Source: Elysia marginata (lineage: Eukaryota; Mollusca; Gastropoda; Plakobranchidae). From it: a stretch of DNA of 24,943 nucleotides. Of the stretch, positions 21,564 through 24,943 are shown one piece after another. Every line of letters begins with the position of its first letter. Position 1 is the stretch's first letter. The notes under the pieces were generated by a model. It had not been told where the DNA came from. It did not search any database and saw only the letters and a list, made by a program, of their open reading frames with translations. A program made the position numbers and the translations under genes. Location of the stretch: contig BMAT01005794.1 of the NCBI GenBank assembly GCA_019649035.1, forward strand, positions 16,684 to 41,626, in the 5' to 3' direction.

Positions 21564-24308
21564 AAGCATGAGGTTGGGTATAAAGCCCTAATAGATAGGG
21601 ACTCTAATCTTTGTTCTGAGACTGGCCTAATAGAATTAGCTAATCCATTACCGAGATCCTCACCACTCCCAGCATGTTTACTATGGGCAGGCAAGGGATT
21701 AACCTGGATTAACCACCAGAGGGTATTAGAACATGCTGAGCCAGCATTAAGAGCTACATTGCATATCTGAGCAGAACCACAATAGGGCTTGTCTTAACAC
21801 TTTACAGTTACAGAATACATGTATACTTTTGAGGGTGTAACTAATTTACAAGCAAAACCAACAACATGGGTCTTCTCTAAACAGAATATACATACTAAAA
21901 GAGTCTAGGCTGCATCTATATATACCCTTAATTAATCACAGGTCTTTGCCCTCAGGGTACCCTCATTAAGTCAGACAGGTATAACGTAAGTATTTCACAA
22001 GCCAATGCACACACATAAATTTGCACTTTGCTGATGATGCAACATTGCAGTATCTCTTAAAACGTCAGGCATTTTTTTCAATACTTGTTCAAATTATGGA
22101 TAATAGTATTAATACTGGGTTTTGTTACTACATGTAGTGTCATGTCAACTAACCTCAGAACAATAGCTGACCAAATAAACTAAAGAGATAAAATTAGAAT
22201 TAAAAATCCAACTCATCATTTCAATCAGACCCCAGAAAATGCAATCACAATTGTTAACAGCTACAAAAATTTCGGCTTAACATAATCTAAAACTTAATGA
22301 CCTGCCTACTACTCTAATGATGGCTGTGAAGACTAAAAAAAATTTTTTTATCAAAGAAAGAGCTACTTTTCAGCATGAATGCGTGACAACAGCATTATTT
22401 TGTTTGAGTCTTATTTACCATTCAGTCATTACTTTGTGAAAGATGAATGAAGCGTTGCATTTTTATCTTTATCAAAGATAGAACAATTTTACTACATGCT
22501 CTAGACTAGAGCAATTTATCAAAACTAAAACCAAAGTATCGAGTATGGTGTGCCATGACCAATCACCAGTACAATATAACAGTAAGAGGGCTAAAACTAA
22601 TGCTTTCAGCAGCTTGCAGTTTTTTAAATAAAATATTGAGGACAGCAAATAACCTATAGAAAGCATGATTGTAGGGAGTTCAGAGAGGTAGGGGATGGGT
22701 GGGAAGAGAGATAGAGAATGCTATATAATATGAGAGAGAGAGAGAGAGATAGAAAGCCAATGAAGCAGAAACAAAGAGAGAAACATGTAACAAGGTAGCC
22801 TATTTCATTTATACACGTACACCCCATATTTGTACACAACTCAAGTTTTATGCTTAACTTCCATAGATAATACATATACTGGAAACGAACTGACTTCAGA
22901 GACTTACCCCCTGCATCCCACCCATGCCTGGAGGTCCTTGTTTCATCATGTACATTGGATCACCCGTACCACCAGAGTCTGAGAACAGATGACATAGATT
23001 ATAGAGCAATTACTAACAACAATAAAAAATGCCATGAGGCCTGCTGAAAATGAGATAGCCCAGTTTTTTTTTACATTCCATCGTCAGAGTATTTTAAACC
23101 CTGTACTTTTCTTAGAATGATGCCTAGCTATTAAACTAGGTAAGATTATAATGACTCTTTTAAAAGCCTGAGGGTTTCTGTAAAAGGTTAAAAACAGAGG
23201 AAAAAAATACTCTTACTTAATAAAGCATGATAAATAGTAATTTTCAATGTTCTACCGAATAAATCAGATTCTTTAGCTGCCTTAAGATATTACCCCAGGG
23301 ATGCAAGCGGCTCATGCTAAAAAAACAGGAAAATTTTACACTCTGTAGATGCCCTTATAAAACTTTTGATGGACCAATTCAAAGAGATAGATACAAGTGC
23401 CTACACAGCTGTACAACTAAGGAGAAATGTTTGATTTTCTAGGATGTTTTCTTTAACATTTAGGTCATAATATTTTGAGTTTTCCTGCTTTTTTAGCTAA
23501 AAAAAACTGCTAAAAAATCGGAATTCCTGCTAAAATCGGAAAACTTGCATCCCTGTTACCCTTATTTCCAGAGGACTGGTTTGACAAAACAAACTAAATG
23601 TAATTCATATCAAGGCTACAGGACGTAACAACAGTTAACTAGTAGATAACAGTGGCCACAGTTCACAGATGGTAGGGTCCTTTAAAATGAGCTCTATTCT
23701 TTTATACTGACACCAAAGTGACCAACACAGGGGACCTCGCAAATCAGGAAATCTAGGTAGACTTTTGTGTTTGTGTTATTGCAAATGTACCAAGTAATTT
23801 AGGATTATAATTTTTACTCTCACCATTTGCTAAAATTAAAGTTGAGTTGTTCCCTAAGTGTACCCAGACAGTTTTACAGTGTATGGTGTGAAACAACAGT
23901 GAGAGATAGCAACCACTGTGACAAAGGTTAGCTTGCCTAGTTCAGAATTTACCCTTACAAAAATCTCCCTTGACATATAATAAGTATAATAATGATAATA
24001 ATGATAATAATATATATTGAATTTCTATACCGCTTTTAACCATAAATCTTCATTTTGCTCTTTGCGGTCATATACCACCAATTACCCGAAATGAGATTTT
24101 TTAGACTGCTTTAAAATGTGCATTTCTTTTTTGCTTAAGCACAGTCACTCTCCAATGTGCTAAAAAGTCCCCCTGATCCTTATTGCGAGCGAAATTTATA
24201 GAAAAAGTATTATGCATTGTTTAATTTTTCCCCCCTCCTTTCCAGGTTCTTGATTCTGAGGTCCCTGGCTTGTACTAGTTTACAGGTCTATACATGTAGT
24301 GAGCTCAG

Positions 24309-24342
<34 letters not shown>

Positions 24343-24463
24343 ACTCACCATGTATGACTGGACTGTAGGAGGTTGGGGTGCGTCTCATTTCACCTTGTGG
24401 ACTAGGCATGATGGGAGTGCCAGGCGGGCCACCAGCCTGAGGTGGGCCCTGAGGCACGTAGTC
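15199..24463 (-). CDS. SSBP3: SSBP2/3/4 (Ssdp)-family gene, 3' half, five exons in the window
   Basis: The product belongs to the sequence-specific single-stranded-DNA-binding protein family. These nuclear co-factors bind and stabilise LDB1/Chip and work in LIM-homeodomain and Wnt-BCL9-Pygo enhancer complexes (established knowledge). The window holds only the Pro/Gly/Met-rich C-terminal part. The join is 24463-24349 (or 24394), 22978-22908, 20548-20479, 19888-19749 (or 19821), 15303-15199. Every junction is GT-AG and keeps one frame. Diagnostic strings are GGPPGTPIMPSP, DPMYMMK, FPMAGPEGPMGPMGPGD, DMDGMKNSPANG and GTPRED. The LUFS/LisH N-terminal exons must lie to the right of the window. Invertebrates usually have a single orthologue, so SSBP2, 3 or 4 cannot be told apart and the symbol is a family label. 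Alternative donors and ends are described exon by exon. Confidence 0.88.
15304..19724 (-). other. Last intron or alternative long 3' UTR; no separate gene
   Basis: The stretch between the last two coding exons is A-rich on the + strand from 15304 to about 19200, like the region to its left. From about 19240 to 19720 it becomes purine-rich with GGAGG/GATGG clusters. Reading frames here (17152-17442, 17917-18321, 19208-19648 and others) have no recognised domains and no splice or codon-bias support. If the GTPRED exon is read through to its own stop, all of this would be 3' UTR; if spliced, it is intron. Confidence 0.5.
19725..19888 (-). CDS. SSBP3: SSBP-like gene, GTPRED exon with alternative ends
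   Basis: The acceptor CTTCTTCTCAG|GTGACATGG begins the exon at 19888 in phase 1. It encodes DMDGMKNSPANGRGTPRED followed by MPPVSSGGGGGGTGDMGPYG and LGSYQDS. The NSP...GTPRED motif is the conserved C-terminal landmark of the family. Three ends are possible. A donor after CCA (GTGAGT, 19820-19815) gives exon 19888-19821. A donor after GACAGT (GTGAGT, 19748-19743) gives 19888-19749. Read-through reaches a TGA at 19727-19725 and adds VSQGLLM. Both donors are perfect GTGAGT and phase 0, so both splice in frame to 15303. The glycine-rich linker and YGLGSYQDS would be present or absent depending on choice. Confidence 0.85.
19889..20478 (-). other. SSBP intron with a 31-bp tandem duplication
   Basis: This is a 590-base intron from GTAACC (20478) to TTCTCAG (19889). 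It contains an imperfect tandem duplication: 20241-20270 (TGGAAAATATCCACGGCTAT...) and 20272-20301 (TGGAAATTATCCACAGCTAT...). These agree at about 27 of 30 positions. Confidence 0.75.
20479..20548 (-). CDS. SSBP3: SSBP-like gene, FPM-GPM exon
   Basis: The acceptor TTGTGGAGCAG|TTCCCG is at 20548 and the donor ATG|GTAACC after 20479. Its 70 bases start in phase 0 and end in phase 1, encoding FPMAGPEGPMGPMGPGDMPQ then VMN and the first base of a Gly codon. The family has FPMGPGSDGPMGGMGG...HHMNG at the same place, so homology is direct. The donor is weaker than the others (GTAACC rather than GTRAGT), which may make this exon responsive to splicing factors. The minus-strand frame remains open on both sides of the exon, so the boundaries rest on the splice motifs and on homology. 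Confidence 0.88.
21520..21560 (+). repeat. (GA)n microsatellite in SSBP intron
   Basis: About 20 GA units end at GAGAACAAGC, and the ~120 bases to the left are also purine-rich. In the sense of the host gene it is a CU repeat. Confidence 0.95.
22731..22750 (+). repeat. Short (GA)n microsatellite in SSBP intron
   Basis: About nine GA units, followed by GATAGAAAG. It is CU-rich in the gene's sense and lies about 160 bases past the donor of the preceding exon in the transcript. Confidence 0.9.
22908..22978 (-). CDS. SSBP3: SSBP-like gene, DPMYMMK exon
   Basis: The acceptor ATCTGTTCTCAG|ACTCTGG is at 22978 and a strong donor GGG|GTAAGT follows 22908. The 71 bases complete a split Asp codon and then encode SGGTGDPMYMMKQGPPGMGG then MQG, ending in phase 0. 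The family equivalent is DSTNSSDNIYTMINPVPPGG, in which the D.MYTM core is conserved. The exon joins in frame to 20548 downstream and to either donor of the exon upstream. Confidence 0.9.
23296..23555. mobile_element. hAT-like non-autonomous DNA transposon (MITE)
   Basis: Perfect 12-base terminal inverted repeats, CAGGGATGCAAG at 23296-23307 and CTTGCATCCCTG at 23544-23555, are flanked by an identical 6-base TTACCC at 23290-23295 and 23556-23561. CAGGG...CCCTG ends are typical of hAT elements (established), though these normally make 8-base duplications, so the 6-base match is short. The 260-base interior has no coding capacity. It contains a two-copy motif TGCTAAAA(AA)TCGGAA near 23510-23541, typical of subterminal binding-site repeats. 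The ends are intact and the duplication exact, suggesting a fairly young insertion. Confidence 0.75.
24312..24341 (+). repeat. (GA)n array abutting an SSBP donor site
   Basis: About 15 GA units. In the gene's sense this is a CU tract starting two bases after the GTGAGT donor of the long isoform of the exon at 24349-24463. CU-rich sequence next to a donor is a possible polypyrimidine-tract-binding-protein target; this is inference. Confidence 0.9.
24349..24463 (-). CDS. SSBP3: SSBP-like gene, GTPIMPSP exon with alternative donor
   Basis: The acceptor TTTATTTACAG|GACTAC is at 24463. The long form ends at CATG|GTGAGT (24349) and encodes DYVPQGPPQAGGPPGTPIMP then SPQGEMRRTPTSYSPVIH plus one base. 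An internal donor CAAG|GTGAAA at 24394/24393 ends a 70-base form after SPQ in the same phase. The short join gives PSPQDSGGTGDPMYMMK, which matches the family's PSP[A/Q]DSTNS.D..Y.M without an insert, so I take the short form as canonical and the 15-residue GEMRRTPTSYSPVIH as optional. GGPPGTPIMPSP is the strongest family signature in the window. Confidence 0.92.
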
Positions 24464-24943
24464 CTGTAAATAAAATAAAATAAAAACATAAAAATAAAGA
24501 CAGTCCAAACTTATCTTTAGGGAGTTGCATTTAGACGATGAAGGTGACAATAATGAGAGGAAGACAGATAGGTCGAGAGAACCAGAGACCATAGTGGAGA
24601 GATTTAACCAGGGTGGGTAAACTAATAAGGGAAACAATAAACAAAAAAAAGAGGGCAAATAGAAGGTAGTGGTAGAGTGATAAGAGATTAGTGGGTTCTG
24701 ATTATATCAAATGACAATTTTGATCAAACTTCATAGCTTTTTCAACAAGACATAAAACACTTGAGGAGGGAATGCAAATATCACATAAAATGCATGAGCA
24801 AAGGGCATGTACAACAAAATTATTTAGCCATAAGACATGAACCATTTATTAAGATATGGTTCATGACAGAGACACCCTGACATGTATTTGAACCCGGGAT
24901 TGTAGTTTCAATAGTATAACAGTTACTATCTGGGGGGGGGGGG
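24464..24943 (-). other. SSBP intron, upstream part beyond window; hairpin and possible SINE head
   Basis: Intron sequence continues past the right edge. It contains a hairpin: CATGAACCAT at 24837-24846 and ATGGTTCATG at 24857-24866 pair exactly over 10 bases. At about 24875-24935 the minus strand reads GATAGTAACTGTTATACT...ATCCCGGGTTCAAATAC. This resembles a tRNA-like A box and B box at SINE-like spacing. The window ends in a run of 13 G, which may be a sequence-quality or contig-end effect. Confidence 0.4.
24875..24935 (-). repeat. Possible tRNA-like SINE head
   Basis: On the minus strand, GATAGTAACTGTTATACTAT is followed 17 bases later by GGGTTCAAATAC, a B-box match. The ACTACAATCCCGGGTTC segment looks like a tRNA anticodon-to-T-arm section. 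It is truncated by the window edge on its 5' side, and a genuine cloverleaf is not evident. It is also not the same head as the SINE at 3225-3545. Confidence 0.3.

Larger units (their letters stand above)
20549..22907 (-). other. SSBP intron with GA/CT-rich arrays
   Basis: This is a 2.36-kb intron. It contains a purine-rich stretch at about 21395-21560 with a pure (GA)n array of about 40 bases at its right end (21520-21560), and a shorter (GA)n at about 22732-22750. Both would be CU repeats in the pre-mRNA. A perfect 16-base palindrome, TGTACATATATGTACA, lies at 21251-21266. No further exon was recognised; frames at 20666-20911, 22472-22666 and 22654-22875 have no family match. Confidence 0.6.
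22979..24348 (-). other. SSBP intron carrying a hAT-like MITE
   Basis: This is a 1.37-kb intron (extended to 24393 in the short-exon isoform). It begins in the transcript with GTGAGTGC and a CU array, and it holds the 260-base element at 23296-23555. A trinucleotide-like (AATAATGAT)n patch lies at about 23983-24012. Nothing else was recognised. Confidence 0.7.

Noticed and set aside
24305-24658. 117-codon minus frame as a stand-alone gene
   Set aside because: Only its middle (24463-24349) is protein-like; the ends read intron and CU-repeat sequence and splice sites bound the true exon.

Overview
The window reads as nuclear DNA of an animal, most likely a marine invertebrate (mollusc, echinoderm or lancelet grade; I cannot decide which). 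The reasons are spliced coding exons with GT-AG introns, long AT-rich non-coding stretches, many GA/CT, CA and AT microsatellites, frequent TACATGTA-type palindromes, a tRNA-derived SINE, small DNA-transposon debris, and a 133-base assembly gap (12767-12899). There are no bacterial operons, rRNA genes or CRISPR arrays. No intact tRNA gene is visible.

The one clear host gene is on the minus strand in the right-hand half. It is the 3' part of a single-stranded-DNA-binding-protein gene of the SSBP2/3/4 (Drosophila Ssdp) family, a partner of LDB/Chip in LIM-homeodomain and Wnt enhanceosome complexes. Transcription runs right to left. Four proline/glycine/methionine-rich exons at 24463-24349, 22978-22908, 20548-20479 and 19888-19725/19749/19821 join in one frame. 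They match the family's conserved C-terminal half (GGPPGTPIMPSP, DPMYMMK, FPMAGPEGPMGPMGPGDM, DMDGMKNSPANG.GTPRED). The N-terminal LUFS/LisH exons lie beyond the right edge. A last coding exon at 15303-15199 is in phase and adds a charged helical tail. The splice sites suggest several isoforms: a 15-residue optional extension in the first exon, two in-phase donors in the GTPRED exon, and read-through of that exon into a short alternative C-terminus.

From about 6 kb to about 19.2 kb the + strand is strongly A-rich, with roughly forty runs of eight or more A against about ten such T runs. The SSBP-sense RNA would therefore be very U-rich. I read this as the last intron plus a very long 3' UTR, or alternative 3' UTRs, of the SSBP gene. 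No other gene is evident there.

The left-hand 6 kb is different. It is less A-rich and has CpG-containing patches and transposon debris. It holds a THAP zinc-finger reading frame (762-1010), a pair of ~97-bp direct repeats flanking a ~235-bp polypurine tract, a striking perfect 45-bp inverted repeat with a third copy and degenerate echoes (2075-2465), and a minus-strand tRNA-derived SINE (~3225-3545). A possible MITE with imperfect inverted ends lies at ~5908-6235. In the SSBP introns a 260-bp hAT-like MITE with 12-bp inverted ends and a 6-bp target duplication sits at 23296-23555, and a possible second tRNA-like SINE head lies at the extreme right edge.
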